From positions 22,593,364 to 22,657,363 of the forward strand of contig NC_068977.1 of NCBI RefSeq assembly GCF_016808095.1: DNA of 64,000 bases, in the 5' to 3' direction. The notes below the pieces were generated by a model. The model saw nothing but the letters and a program-made list of their open reading frames with translations, did no database searches and was not told the origin of the DNA. The DNA is from Vigna angularis. Its lineage: Eukaryota; Streptophyta; Magnoliopsida; Fabales; Fabaceae. Shown piece by piece: positions 1-10,836 of the stretch. Within the stretch, counting starts at the first letter, position 1; each line of letters begins with the position of its first letter. The position numbers and the translations under genes were made by a program.

Positions 1-728
1 TTTCATAACTTCCCAACAACCCCAAACTTGAACATTTGTCAATACCACAAAATATTTTCTACTTAACTCAAGGTAAAGCTTTTCACAAAGGGTTTTCAAA
101 TCATGTTCAAGGCTAAGGGTTCAAATGATAGAACACATAGTGCTCTCTTTTGTGGGCTAAAATCATGAATTTGGCTAATAAAAGGGTTACCAACAAATGG
201 CCTTGATCATATGATGCAAACAAGCAATTGATTCAATCATAGAAAACCTGGGCAAAATCATTCATGCTTTCAAAGCAATAGCATTCAATCACAAAAAATC
301 TGGAGCTCAAAACCTCACATATAAGCTCATTCACATTCCACATGTACACATCCTGCTTAGCATCATAATCACAATCACAACATCATGCATTTGTTCACAA
401 AACTTGTGAATCACCTGTATAAGCATATAATGTGCACATCTCAACATCAATCATCATCAAAGCATTATCAAGCATTACTTATCAAACAACAATCATATGC
501 AAACCATCATAGCAGACAAAGTTTCCAATTGAGTACATCAAACCCTATTCTAAAAAAACAAAAGTAAATAAGTTCAGAACACTGGGTTGCCTCCCAGTAA
601 GCGCTTGTTTAACGTCACGAGCCTGACCCAAAATCTCAAGGATCAACCAACTGCATCATTGTGGACAAACGTTGCACTTCTCCTCCTAGATAAGGCTTGA
701 GACGTTGACCATTCACCACTCAACTTTT
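1..728 (-). other. Non-coding 3' internal region of an Athila-like element
   Basis: No convincing gene is seen here. The A-rich text followed by a 'gggttgcctcccagtaagcgcttgtttaa'-type segment near 580-612 recurs at 31492-31516. On the minus strand it lies just downstream of the integrase end at 729, so I read it as the untranslated region between pol and the 3' LTR. The 3' LTR itself lies outside the window. Confidence 0.55.
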
Positions 729-1214
729 CTATGGATCATCAGTAGCTGGATAAAATAATTCAATTGCTCCATATGGATGCACTCCTTTTACTACGAATGG
801 TCCTGACCATTTTGTCTTCAACTTCCCAGGAAATAGCTTCAATCTTGAGTTGAATAATAGCACCTGCTGCCCTGGATTAAAGACTTTATTCACCAGCTTC
901 CTGTCATGATAAAACTTAATCTTATCTTCATAAGCCTTGGATGAATCATATGCATGTAACCGCATTTCTTCAAGCTCCAGAATCTGCCTTCTACGTGTGC
1001 TCTGAGTTTCATAAGGATCAAAATTCAAGAATTTTAAAGCCCACAAAGCTTTATGCTCCAACTCTACTGGCAAATCACATGCTTTTCCATAAACTAATTG
1101 AAAAGGTGATAATCCCATGGATGTCTTCATTGCCGTTTTGTGAGCCCAAAGAGCATCATCCAGTTTTAGTGACCAATCCAGTTTTGGTGTAATCTGCAAG
1201 AGTCCGTCCAACAT
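729..1214 (-). pseudogene. Integrase C-terminal part, Athila-like Ty3/gypsy
   Basis: A 161-residue minus-strand reading frame matches the end of a Ty3/gypsy integrase. It covers the last part of the catalytic core (motif [10 protein letters not shown], then [21 protein letters not shown] with its Athila-type 'GKACDLPVE') and the C-terminal domain ([26 protein letters not shown]). The first two catalytic aspartates and the whole of protease, RT and RNase H are absent. At its 5' side, near 1196-1214, it is joined directly to a gag start in another frame, so a large internal deletion removed pol. It is a dead fragment of a non-chromoviral (Athila lineage) element. Confidence 0.85.
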
Positions 1215-1401
1215 TATTATTCTCCATCTCCTCAGTGCTATGGTGAGAACCTTGTGGAGAAGGTTGTAAAAGATCTTCCGGAGGAGGGAAAAGTTCTCTA
1301 GATGTACGGATTCTTCTCCTCCGTCTACTCTTGTCTAAGCCTTCAAGAAGAGGTTCTAAGGTTTTCTTGCTTCTAGTTCGAATTGCTTCCTGCATACACA
1401 A
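1196..1401 (-). pseudogene. Gag N-terminus, Athila-like, fused to integrase remnant
   Basis: The minus-strand frame starting at 1401 gives a basic Arg/Lys-rich leader ([14 protein letters not shown]) followed by a short acidic stretch and GRTLADYT, which resembles the start of Athila-type Gag. Homology stops after about 65 residues, where the sequence runs into the integrase fragment in a different frame. Upstream (higher coordinates) lie an A/T-rich leader, a PBS and an LTR, which is the expected order for a 5' end. The start codon is the first ATG of the frame and is not independently supported. Confidence 0.55.
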
Positions 1402-1574
1402 GAAAACAAGTCCCTAGAAAAATTTGTTAGCACAAAAAGATAGAGAAGATATAAAATAAGAGATAAGAAGATAAAATAAAAACAGAAAAATAAAAACAGA
1501 AATTTAAAATTCAAAATTCAAAAACAAGTCAAAGATAATCAATAATCACATAAATAAACTAGTTAAACTACGAG

Positions 1575-1592
1575 TCCTCGGCAATGGCGCCA
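1575..1592 (-). promoter_or_regulatory. Primer-binding site, tRNA-Asp type
   Basis: The plus strand reads TCCTCGGCAATGGCGCCA, matching the 3' end of plant tRNA-Asp at about 16 of 18 bases. On the minus strand this is a PBS beginning TGGCGCC. It sits 6 nt from the LTR end at 1599, as expected for Athila-type elements. Confidence 0.8.
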
Positions 1593-1598
1593 CAAACT

Positions 1599-1895
1599 TG
1601 ATGACAAATTTTTGAACACCGAAAAACGGCGCCAAAAACTTGTTTAACCCTCGGCAAGTGTGACCGAATCGTATCAAGTAATAAAATCGGTAAGACCAAG
1701 TATCGTTCTCCCAAAGGACTCATGGCCTAGTTAGTTATATGATTTCTTGATTATTTAAGACTTGAGAACAAATTGTTATAAGTTTCAAATGCAAAAGACA
1801 AAAAGTAAACATGTATGCATGTGATGATCAATGGGAAAGAAGAAACAAAACACGTGAATTGAAATATGTGGATGAGTATGTTTGTGTGGGCTGTT
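1599..1895 (-). mobile_element. 5' LTR fragment of the Athila-like element
   Basis: It starts with TGATGA right after the PBS. It is clearly homologous over about 290 bp to the solo LTR at 8488 and the LTR fragment at 40303; all share the block 'ctcggcaagtgt..cgaatcgtatcaagtaataaa' and 'gtaagaccaagtatcgttctcc'. Homology stops near 1895, where a different repeat begins, so the outer part of this LTR is missing. Confidence 0.8.
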
Positions 1896-3777
1896 GAATG
1901 CTATGGTTATGTTGTTGTCATTTCTGCAGAATTCTGGGAGTTTTGCCGAGAGAATTGTGAGGTAGTAAAATGATAAAAATTGGGGAATTTGTGTTCGAGG
2001 TAGTTTGGTGAGTAGAGAGATATTGGACAAGTTGTTTAGAACTGGTTAGAGCCTTTGGATTACTTAAAACTGTACAAAAAGTAGGAAATCTGATTTTCAG
2101 TCCTTGAGTTAATGATTCTGCATAATTGATTCTCAAATCTGAGATGAAACTATCTAAATGATGTTAAAAAGGTTTAGGTATTCTTAGTTTAGTGTAGAGA
2201 TGTGTATGATTCATGTTTGGAGGATTAAAAGTTGGGAAAAATGTTTAGTTTTGGTAAAGTTTAGCTTGTTCATCATTCTGCAGAAGTTCTGCAGAATTAT
2301 GCAGTAAGTTGAGTACGTGTTGTTGACCACTCGGCCATGCACTGATTGGTCGTTCGGCCGCCATGTTCAGGTACTCGGTCATTAACTAGGTTCAGTCTCA
2401 TTAGAGTTTGACCAATTCATGACCGTTCGGTAATATGTGTGGGTGGTCTTTCTCTTGCGTTCGGTCTTAACTGAGTTCTGCTTTTGTGGAGTTCAGTTGA
2501 TGACCGGACGGTCTTGCAAGAGTACTCAGTTTGGTATTAGTGTTCGGCCAAAGCTAATAGTGTTTGGCCAAAGCTTGTAGTGTTCGGCCAAACCCAATAG
2601 TGTTTGGCCAAAGCTTGTAGTGTTCGGCCAAGCTCAATAGTGTTCAGCCAAAGATTGTAGTGTTCGGTTATGTTTTAGTGTTAGGCCATTTCCTCAAAAT
2701 TTACCTAGTATGGACCGTTCGGTCCTGTTCTGTGGATAAGTGAAAGACCGCTCGATCTTACACTAAGTGTTCAGTTAGATTAGTCTAAAAGGAATTCTCT
2801 CATTCGGTATTGCTTCTAAGATGGGATATTGTTTTCTTGGTTCAGTTTGAATGTATTGATGATGAAGTATGATGGTATTTAAATTGTGAACTGAATGAAA
2901 TAATATGGTTTGGTAATTCTGATGTAATGTGAAGGTATGATGAGATACTTATAATATGGATATGAAAGAGTATTCCAGGGAGGAATATCTCATGGTTGGT
3001 TATTGGAATGGTAAAGTATGAATGTGGACAAAGCTTAGTTAGCGTTTATCCTGATATTACATGACTACTCATTCTCACATAGAGAAGAGTAACTCATGTG
3101 TGGGAATGGCAGGAGGTCTTAGACCATAAGGTGAACTTGGGCGGAACGGACTAACCTTGGGAGGCAGTTGTTGAGGGTATCCCAGCTATTACATCACCCG
3201 GGTGCAAAAACGTCGTAGCTACACATAATTCATACAGTCCAGACAGTTACAATAAAAGTGGTCGGTCATTGCATGTATTATATGTTCGGTCATTGCTGGA
3301 AATGTATGTTTGGTTATTGCATGATTGAAGTATGGAATTATCTCAGATTTGTATGAATTATATGTTTTACTGAATTAATTAAATTACACTAGCTTACCCT
3401 TATTTTCCTGTCTTGTCTTGTGGTCCGTTCGGTCGTCCTTGTCCTTGCAATGATCACCCTATGGGTGTAAGCAGAGTGTGCCGAAGGTATTCTGGAACAG
3501 GCGCTGGTAGGAGCGGATGGTCTCAGTTGAGGGTAAGACCGTTCAGTCTTGTATCGATTTTTGTATTTAGTGTAGGACCGTTCGGTTAAGTCCCTTCTTG
3601 TATAACCGATCGGTCTACCCTTATGGTTTGTTTTAGTATAAGCTTATGCAAAGTTTTTAATTTATGGTTATTTTAGGATAACTGTAAGTTGAATTTTATT
3701 CGTGTAACTATTCTATTTTATTATAAATGTAAGAATTCTTAAGTATAGTTTTAAAGCTATATTTTTGGGATGTTACA
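1896..3777 (-). mobile_element. Truncated LTR of the TGTRACATCCC family (Tekay-like?)
   Basis: The right edge, read on the minus strand, is TGTAACATCCCAAAAATA, nearly the same as the start of the solo LTR at 21115 (TGTGACATCCCAAAAATA). Both copies have a CCCGGGTG / GTAGCTAC block about 0.6 kb from this end (3197 here, about 21770 there) and abundant GACCGTTCGGTC-like words. The other end does not match the 21115 element and no TSD for TATAC is found at 1896, so it is truncated. There is no coding sequence. Assignment to the Tekay chromovirus lineage rests only on the terminus. Confidence 0.6.
2538..2670. repeat. 20-bp minisatellite, about 6.6 units
   Basis: Six consecutive 20-bp units (2538, 2558, 2578, 2598, 2618, 2638) with consensus TAGTGTTCGGCCAAAGCTAA alternate slightly (TTCGG/TTTGG, CTAA/CTTG). 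A partial seventh unit degenerates at about 2670. It lies inside the LTR fragment, 1.1-1.24 kb from its TGTAACATCCC end. Confidence 0.9.
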
Positions 3778-4079
3778 TATACTTACAAATAATTTCATAT
3801 TCAAATTAAATTACATTTCGAAATTTATTATAATATTTCCCTATGATAATAAAAATAATGCCATTTAAATGCACAACTATGTATATTAAAATTATTTCTA
3901 ATTAAAAAACATTTAAACAATTATAATTTTGTATTATTTAAAACGTTAAAATATCACTTTATAAAGTGTATTAAATGATGGTAGTGTAAATAAAATTATC
4001 ATCTTATATTTTGTGATAGGAAAATCTATAGTGGTGTGCGGAATATTTTGACATTTGTAAGAAACAATATATATAAAAA

Positions 4080-5455
4080 ATAACCGATCGACAAACAGGA
4101 TTTTTTACAATAATAAGGTAAAATATAGTAATTAATGGTAAAAAAAATCTATGACCGTATTTTTTGAAGCTCTAAAAAGAAGTAGAAGTGTTGGGGATTG
4201 GGAACATGATTTAAGGAGAAACGTGACAAATAGTTTTACATAATAATTGAAGAGATAGAAACTCTAAATTTTATAATTGAATAATCAAAGCATTTCATCT
4301 ACTTTTTTTCATTTTTATAACGAGTGACTTCCAAGTCAATCTAAGTGGTTATATGGCAACGTTATGGTATGGTAGAAAGATTATAGTCCAAGTGATAGAT
4401 AAGGTTCGGTTGGTGTAGTTTAAATCAAATAAAACTTTTCAAGGAAATTTTCTTTACCGACTATGAGATTAGTTGTCATGCACCACGAAATAAGCAATTT
4501 CAAATCAATAATTTATATCAAGTTATTGATATATAGGTTTGCGTTTACTTCTCCTGGCTAACTTAATTGTGTATGGTTACTAGATGAAAAGAAATATTAT
4601 CAATGGGTTAAATTAGTTTTATATCTCTAAAATTGACTCATGTTATAATTTGATGTCTTTAGATTTTTATTGAATATCTAATATTTAATAAATATAATTT
4701 TTTTTAAAATTTATATTCTTTTGTTTCTGAAGTAACGGAGTTTACATATTAATTTTAATAATATTTACATGTCAGCCAGCATATTACGGATATCAAATTA
4801 GGAAGATTGTACAAAAGTAGTGTTTCTATGGCATATTAAAAAGTGGGGAATAATAATGTTTTTTAAATTATCTAATTCCCATCATACAAATAACTCAGCA
4901 TTTCTTTCGTGCTTGTGTACTTGTGAATATTCAAATTAAATTTAGACTGGAACTCAATCGAGATAGACTGAAGGTTTCTTTCATAAAAATGTCAAAAAAA
5001 ATTAAATAAAATAACTTCTAGAAATGAACTATAGTACGTAAATTAATTTTAACTTGAAATAAATTTCTGTTAGTTTTCTTTGTGAGAAAAATTCTCAGAG
5101 ATACTGTAAGGCCACTTTAGGCTGACAATTAAAAAAATTAATAAAAAGAGAATTTGACGTGAAACAGTTCAAGACAATGCATGTGTAATATTTTATTTAT
5201 TGGAGTAAAGTTATTCAACATTTTGATCCCACTCAATTATTTGCTAAAACAGATGACTCACTCATGGTTTGAAAAATGCATTTAAAACAGAGGAAAAACA
5301 AAACGGGAAATTGAAGACATGAAGTAGAAGTAGAAAAATCAAAGTTGACAGCGTAAGTAAACGGTCAGAAAATGAATGTTTGCGTGAGAGATGTGTCGCT
5401 GAAGTTTCAAGTTGGGTACACAACACAATCAATCAAACCCTAACTTTGCCCCCAT
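4080..5455 (+). pseudogene. Duplicated upstream region of the RLP gene
   Basis: This non-coding segment is collinear with the region upstream of the RLP gene (21000-21114 and 24245-25405, either side of a solo LTR). Shared landmarks include 'gaagtgttgg', 'taataattgaagagatagacactctaaatt', 'gggttaaattagttttatatctctaaaattga', 'gtttgcgtgag' and 'acacaacacaat'. Homology ends near 5455, just before the TATA region of the intact copy. The corresponding coding start is found at 14784, beyond about 9.3 kb of inserted transposons. I infer the promoter of a dead tandem paralogue. Confidence 0.75.
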
Positions 5456-5492
5456 TACTACAAAATTTGCTAATAAACATGGCTCAATAGAT

Positions 5493-5530
5493 CACGTTTA
5501 TTTAATTAAGCCACGCTTATTTAATTAAGC
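5493..5530. repeat. 19-bp tandem duplication
   Basis: CACGTTTATTTAATTAAGC at 5493-5511 is followed immediately by CACGCTTATTTAATTAAGC at 5512-5530, one mismatch. It contains the palindrome TTAATTAA. Confidence 0.85.
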
Positions 5531-6122
5531 GTTATCCATCAAAATACAAAACTACTAGATAATGTTTTTCTAAAAAAGTATTGTTTATTGAAAGATATAT
5601 AGATAACATTTTTTTAAAAACTTTTTTTTATATTTAATTTTTTATTAATTAATAATTTGAAATAGATTTAAAAATGTGTTATCTATGACTTATTTTTATT
5701 TAAAAAAACTCATTTTGTATATGAAAATTTTCGCGGTACTGCTCTTCTCCCTTATTCTCGTGCTTTCTCCTTCATAGTTGTCTCCTTTCCTTCTCCAACA
5801 TCATTTACTACCTTCTCCTTCGTCATTGTATCCTTTCCTTTTAAAGTGTCATCCACTGCCTTTTCTTTTGCTTTCCGGTGCTATTTTTCTCCTTTGTTTC
5901 TCCTACCTTCACCTTCGTCGTTGTCTTTTTTCCTTTTCTAGCATCGTTCACTTCCTTCTCCTTTTCTTCCCCTACAGGGTTCTTCACGTTCTCCGTCAGA
6001 TTCTCTTGTAGCATTCTCCTCGTTCTCATTTGTTTCGCAACCCTATCTTGACTTCACGTTTGGTTTGCAACGTTTTCCTTTGCAGTGTTCTTCTCAACGC
6101 CAGTTCTACCTCGCCCTCTGTA
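5531..6122. repeat. AT-rich then CT-rich degenerate repeat, no gene
   Basis: 5531-5735 is AT-rich without recognisable features. About 5735-5995 is pyrimidine-rich on + with a loosely repeated theme of roughly 50-60 bp ('ctccttcgtc(a/g)ttgt..tcctttcctt..' at about 5760, 5815 and 5910). Open frames across it on both strands are low-complexity artefacts. Confidence 0.5.
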
Positions 6123-6164
6123 GGTTTAAAATGAGAATAGCAGGGTTTAAAATGAGAATAGCAG
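6123..6164. repeat. 21-bp perfect tandem duplication at the LTR edge
   Basis: The 21-mer beginning GGTTTAAAATGAGAATAGCA is repeated exactly at 6123-6143 and 6144-6164. The right copy contains the presumed end of the copia LTR (TGAGAATAG..), so the duplication straddles the element border. Confidence 0.85.
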
Positions 6165-6430
6165 CAAAAACAGAGAGAATAAAATACAGAAAGAAGAAGA
6201 GTATATAAATTGGAACGAAAGATGAGTGGGAATTCATATTATTTGACTGTCAATTGCAATACATTTATAATACTTGCAATAACAAAAAATCTAACTAAGA
6301 TAAAACATAAATGCTTTCTCCTAAAGTTTAGGGAAAAAAAGACTTATTCAATAATCAAAAACTGTAAAGATAAACTAAATAAAGATGCCACGTGCAACAA
6401 CGTGCAGTTCAAAAACAAATATCTAACACT
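6153..6430 (-). mobile_element. 3' LTR of the copia element
   Basis: Just after the RNase H stop the minus strand reads TGTTAGATATTTG, a plausible LTR start. It ends in GCTATTCTCA at 6153. A TATA-like box (ATTTATATAC on minus, about 6203-6213) lies about 50-60 bp before the 3' end, and a pyrimidine-rich stretch follows. Boundaries are inferred because the partner LTR is missing. Confidence 0.5.
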
Positions 6431-7868
6431 GCTCCTTGATTTTGCAGCTGCAAACTCCAATCTTCTGTCTTAAGAACTCAAACTTGTTGATAGGAAGTGG
6501 TTTGGTGAACAAATCTACAACCTGGTCTTCAGTTTTGCAATAAACAAGAACAATAGCTCCATCTTGTTGTACTTCTCTTAAGAAGAACAACTTAATGTTG
6601 AAATGCTTGGTTTTCCCATGAAAGACAGGATTATGGGAAATACCTATTGTAGCTTGGTTGTCAACAAAAACTTTTGTGCTTACCTTCTGCCCCATGTTAA
6701 GATCAATTAAAATTTTTCTCAACCACAAGGCTTGGTTAACAGCAATTGTAGCAGCAACAAACTCAGCTTCTTTTGTAGACTGTGCAACAATTTCTTGTTT
6801 CTTCGAGCTCCATGAGAAAACACCCGATCCAAAGCTAAAACAGTACCCTGAGGTACTCTTCATCTCATTAATTGAACCACCCCAATCACTATCTGAGAAT
6901 CTTGTTAACTTAAATTCTTCAGTCCACTGGAACTTGATGCCAAAGTTGCGAGTGCCTTTGACATATCTAATCACCCTTTTCGCAGCCTTAAAATGCATTT
7001 CACTTGGGGAATGCATAAACCGGGATAAACTGCTTACAACATTTAAGATGTCAGGCCGAGTTGCTGTAAGGTACATCAAACACCCAACCATGCTTCTGAA
7101 ATATGCTTGATCTATCTTCTCGGTTCCATCTTCCTTGCATAGCTTTTCCTTTTGATTCACTGAAGTGTTCATTTCTTTGCATTCTTCAAGTTGAAACTTC
7201 TTCAAAATCTCCTTGACATATTTCTTTTGACAAATGAAAACTTCATGTTCTTCTTGTTTGATCTCCATGCCAAGAAAGAAGGTCATTAAACCAAGGTCTG
7301 TCATCTCAAATACCTCCATCGTTTCTTTCTTAAACTTCTCTACAAGCCTTGTGTTGCTTCTTATTACAAAGAGGTCATCCACATAGAGTGAGATGATAAG
7401 AATGTCACCTCTATCATGCTTAACATACATTGTTGATTCAGCTAAGCTTTTGACAAATCCCAAGTTCAGCAAATGATCATCAATTTTATTGTACCAGAAT
7501 CTTGGGGCTTGTTTTAGCCCATAAAAAGCCTTTTTGAGTAAATAAACCTTATCTTCTTCTCCTTCCTTCACAAAGCCTTGGGGTTGTTCAACATATATTT
7601 CTTCTTGCAAAAAACCATTTAAAAAACCTGATTTAACATCAAGTTGATAAACCTTCCAATTCCTTTGAGCAACTATAACAAGCAACAACCTAATGGTGTC
7701 CAATCGAGCAACTGGTGTAAACGTATCTGAGTTATCTATACCAAAAATCTCTGCATAACCTTTCACTACAAGTCTTGCCTTGTGTTTGTTGATAGAACCG
7801 TCAACATTTAATTTAGTTCTATACACCCATTTGACCCCAATTACTTTTTTGCCCTGATATTTTTCCAT
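6423..7868 (-). pseudogene. Copia reverse transcriptase and RNase H
   Basis: A continuous 481-codon frame covers most of copia RT and all of RNase H. Visible are KWVYRTKLN and KARLVVKGYAE at the N-terminal side, QLDVKSGFLNG, the catalytic box SLYVDDLF at about residue 160, then FFLGMEIKQ and ATRPDILNVVSSLSRFM. The RNase H region has GCLMYLTATRP, STSGYCFSFGSG and the TKHFNIKLFFLRE..KTEDQVVDLFTKPLP tail. It is the best preserved copia coding block in the window, but it is cut off upstream by stops between 7869 and 8294. The first ATG is internal, so this is not a true start. Confidence 0.9.
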
Positions 7869-10218
7869 AAGAATCTAGGTTTGGTTCTTCTCGATCATTG
7901 ACAACTCCTCCTTCATTGCAGGCCTCCAATGTGGACTTTTCTTTTCTTCTTCATAATCTGCTGGTTCACACACAGAAATATTGGATCGTTCATAAATTTC
8001 AGATAGCAATCTGGTACCTCTTACTGGATCATCATCTAGTAATTCATTTTGCCAACTTTCATCTTCATTTTGTCTTGTGTTTGAGGTTGAAGACTTGAAC
8101 TTTACATCTGTAGAAACTAGATTTGCCTTCCTTTTATCATCCCAATTCCATTCTTCATCTTCCAGAAAGTGAACATCCCTACTAATAATTATTTTTCCGG
8201 TTTGCGGCTGAAAGATTTTATAGGCTTTGCTGACTGTACTGTAGCCTATAAAGATACCCGGTGATGCTCTTTTATCTAGCTTATCTCGCTTGCTCTATGG
8301 AACATGAGTAAAGCACAAATAACCAAATATTTTAAGAAATTTCATAGATGGTTTGTAACCATGCCAAACCTCAAAGGGTGTTTGATCGTTCAATGCTTTG
8401 ATGGGTAGTCTATTATGAAGAAAAATAGTTGTACTTGTTGCCTCTGCCCAAAATTCTTTTGGTAAATTCTTTTCATACAACATGCATTGATGAACAAATC
8501 TTAGATTCCCGAAAACGGAGTCAAGAACTTGTTAACCCTCGGCAAGTGTAAACGAATCGTATCAAGTAATAAACCTGGTAAGACCAAGTATCGTTCTCCT
8601 AAAGGACTCACGACCTAGACAATTGTGTGGTTTGTTGATTAGCTAAGACTTGCAAAACCGATTGATTAAGATTTAAATGCAAATACTCAAAAGTAAATAT
8701 GTATGCATGTATTGATCAATGGGCAAGAAGAAACAAAACACGTGATTTGAATTATATGAATGAATAGGTTGTTGGGGTTTATCAATTTCATCCTATCCAC
8801 TCTCTTGTATTTAGGAATTCATCATTCTTTTCATTAATGTTAATGCCACTTTCTAAATTACTTAAAACCCGATGTCTCGGTGAAGAAAGCCTAATCATAA
8901 TCACTAGTTTACAATGTCTTGTCTCCCTAGCAATTAATCATGCATTATAATGAACAGAAGCTTAAAGGCAACCAACTATCATACTCCTATGTATAGGTTG
9001 GTAATATACTGGTGGGAGAGATTCCCCAGATCTAGATTTCCCCGTATGTGTCCATATCGACAAAACCAATAATCATGACATCGAATGAGTTAAACAATGC
9101 ATGCTTTGAGCAAAGAGGAAAAACCCTAACTATTAATGAAAGAAAGCATGTATCATAAAAATGATCTTGAAGAACAAATTCCATACAAGAGAGTTTCTAA
9201 GGATTTACATTGATTCCCCAACAACAAAATAAGTTTAGTTCACCATATTCATGGTGAAACTAGATGAAATACAATGGAAAAGTGAAGGATAGAACCCTAG
9301 ACAATTGTGTGTTCTTGCTTCGTTCCAACCAAAGATATAAACCCTAGAACGTCCTAAAGGTTATATACTATTCTAAAAAATACAGAAAAGTAGGCCCAAG
9401 CCTAGAGCGCGTGACCACTTCTTCCCCTCAGCGCCAGTTTTCCCCTCAGCGGTGCGAATGGGTACTGAAAAGTGCCGCTCAACGGTAATTGGCGCTAAGC
9501 GGTACTTGCTTATTTTCTTCTTTTGCACTTTGTGTGTCCTTTTCTGTCTCCACCTCTTTCCTACTTCACTTCTTTCAGTAAATTCATCTTTAAACCTGCA
9601 AAAACAATGAAATCAAGCATAAAACCTGTCCAACTCTATTATTTCCAATAATTCAACAAAATCATGAGTTCAAGCTAATTTCTAAGTCATAAAGGTTGTA
9701 ATTGAAGTCAATTTTAAGTATAAAAATAACAGTTTTTCAACTATTATCATGCATCTCGTCATCTCCAAGATGTATCGGTTTCTCCTCTCACTAACCTTAT
9801 TTTGTTGTGGGGTATAGGGAGCAGTTAGTTGATGTTCAATGCCAGAATCCTCACAAATTTCATTGAATCTTTCATATGTGTACTTAGTGCCATTGTCTAA
9901 CCTCAAAATCTGAATTTTGAAACCAATTTCATTCTCAACCCTTGCTTTGAACCTCCAAAAAATTCCATCCACCTCTGATTTGTTCTTGAAGAAAAAGATC
10001 CAACATATTCTGGTAAAGTCATAAATGAAAAGAACATAATAAATATTACCTTTCAATGAAGGTGTTCTTTGAGGCCCTACAGCATCTGTGTGAATTAATT
10101 GCAGCTTCCTTGATGCTCTCCATGTTGTCTTTGAAAAAGGTTTTCTGTTTAGCTCCCCAAATTGATAGGCTTTGTAGTTTGAAGTTTGATCCTTAAGCAC
10201 CAGAATATCAAGTGCTAG
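7869..10218 (-). pseudogene. Copia integrase, split by a solo LTR
   Basis: Integrase is recognisable at 10200-9755 and continues at 8482-8295 after the 1262-bp solo LTR. The first part has HTDAVGP (first Asp), YDFTRICWIFF, LRLDNGTKYT (second Asp) and TPQQNKVSERRNR, which keeps the catalytic Glu. The second part has LPKEFWAEA, FLHNRLPIKALND and TPFEVWHGYKP. Reading across the empty site is in frame (EMTRC..MLYEKN), which proves the LTR landed in an existing coding region. 7869-8294 carries the degraded integrase C-terminus and RT N-terminus with stops. Confidence 0.85.
8483..9754 (-). mobile_element. Solo Athila-type LTR (8488-9749) with TGCAT TSD
   Basis: The 1262-bp insert runs from TGATGAACAAAT (8488) to CAACTATTATCA (9749) and is flanked by TGCAT at 8483-8487 and 9750-9754. 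Removing the insert and one TGCAT restores the copia integrase frame. It shares its first 290 bp with the LTRs at 1599 and 40303. Comparison with the PBS-linked copy at 1599 shows that its transcriptional orientation is minus. There is no internal domain, so it is a solo LTR. A GCGCT/AGCGG-rich segment lies at about 9405-9510. Confidence 0.95.
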
Positions 10219-10803
10219 CTATTTTCCACTCATTTGTAGTAGTCCTTGATGATGATAGTGTCTGAGTCTCTTGTGCCATATTTTTGTGACATTTTCCTTC
10301 AAAGAAAAAACAACCTGCTCCTCCTTCAATGGATTTAGAGCAAAGCTTTTTCCTTTCATTTTTACCTTAAACATATCTTGACCAACTGCATCTTTAATCA
10401 AGCAATATTTATCTTGAAAAATAACTTTAAATCCTTTTTCAATCAGTTGACCAACACTTAATAAGTTCTGGTCAATTTCAGGAACGAAAAAAACATCATG
10501 AATGAACTTTGTGCCTGTACAGCTTGTGATTGCAATTGTCCCATTTCCTTTGACTGAGATATGATCACCATTACCTATTCTGACTTTAATGACATTAGTT
10601 GGCCTCAATTCTCGAAAAAGAGCCTTGTTAAAGGTCATGTGATTTGTACAACCGCTATCTATCAGCCAGCTTTCACTCGATTCAATACTCAATAAACAAG
10701 TAGCTATAAATAGCTGGTCATCCTCTTCCTCTTGATCAACAGCTTTAGCTTCTTCCTCTTGCTGTTGATTTTTGCTCTTGCATATGATTGCTTCATGTCC
10801 CAT
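10219..10803 (-). pseudogene. Copia protease and pre-integrase domain
   Basis: The 194-residue frame begins in the second zinc knuckle (MGHEAIICK), passes a Gln/Glu-rich linker, then shows the aspartic protease signature WLIDSGCTNHMT at about residue 46. A beta-rich segment (VFFVPEIDQNLLSVGQL) follows, and the pre-integrase motif IWHKRLRHYHHQGLLQM is at the end. The real polyprotein started further upstream in gag; the ATG is internal. Confidence 0.85.
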
Positions 10804-10836
10804 TTGATTGCACTTGTTGCATTTAGCATCAGGTCT

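Noticed and set aside
3778..4079. Start of the RLP upstream duplication
   Set aside because: AT-rich with only weak resemblance to 20700-21000; I could not separate homology from composition, so the duplicated segment is started at 4080.
5778..6029. Leu/Phe/Ser-rich and Lys/Glu-rich frames on opposite strands
   Set aside because: Product of the CT-rich degenerate repeat.
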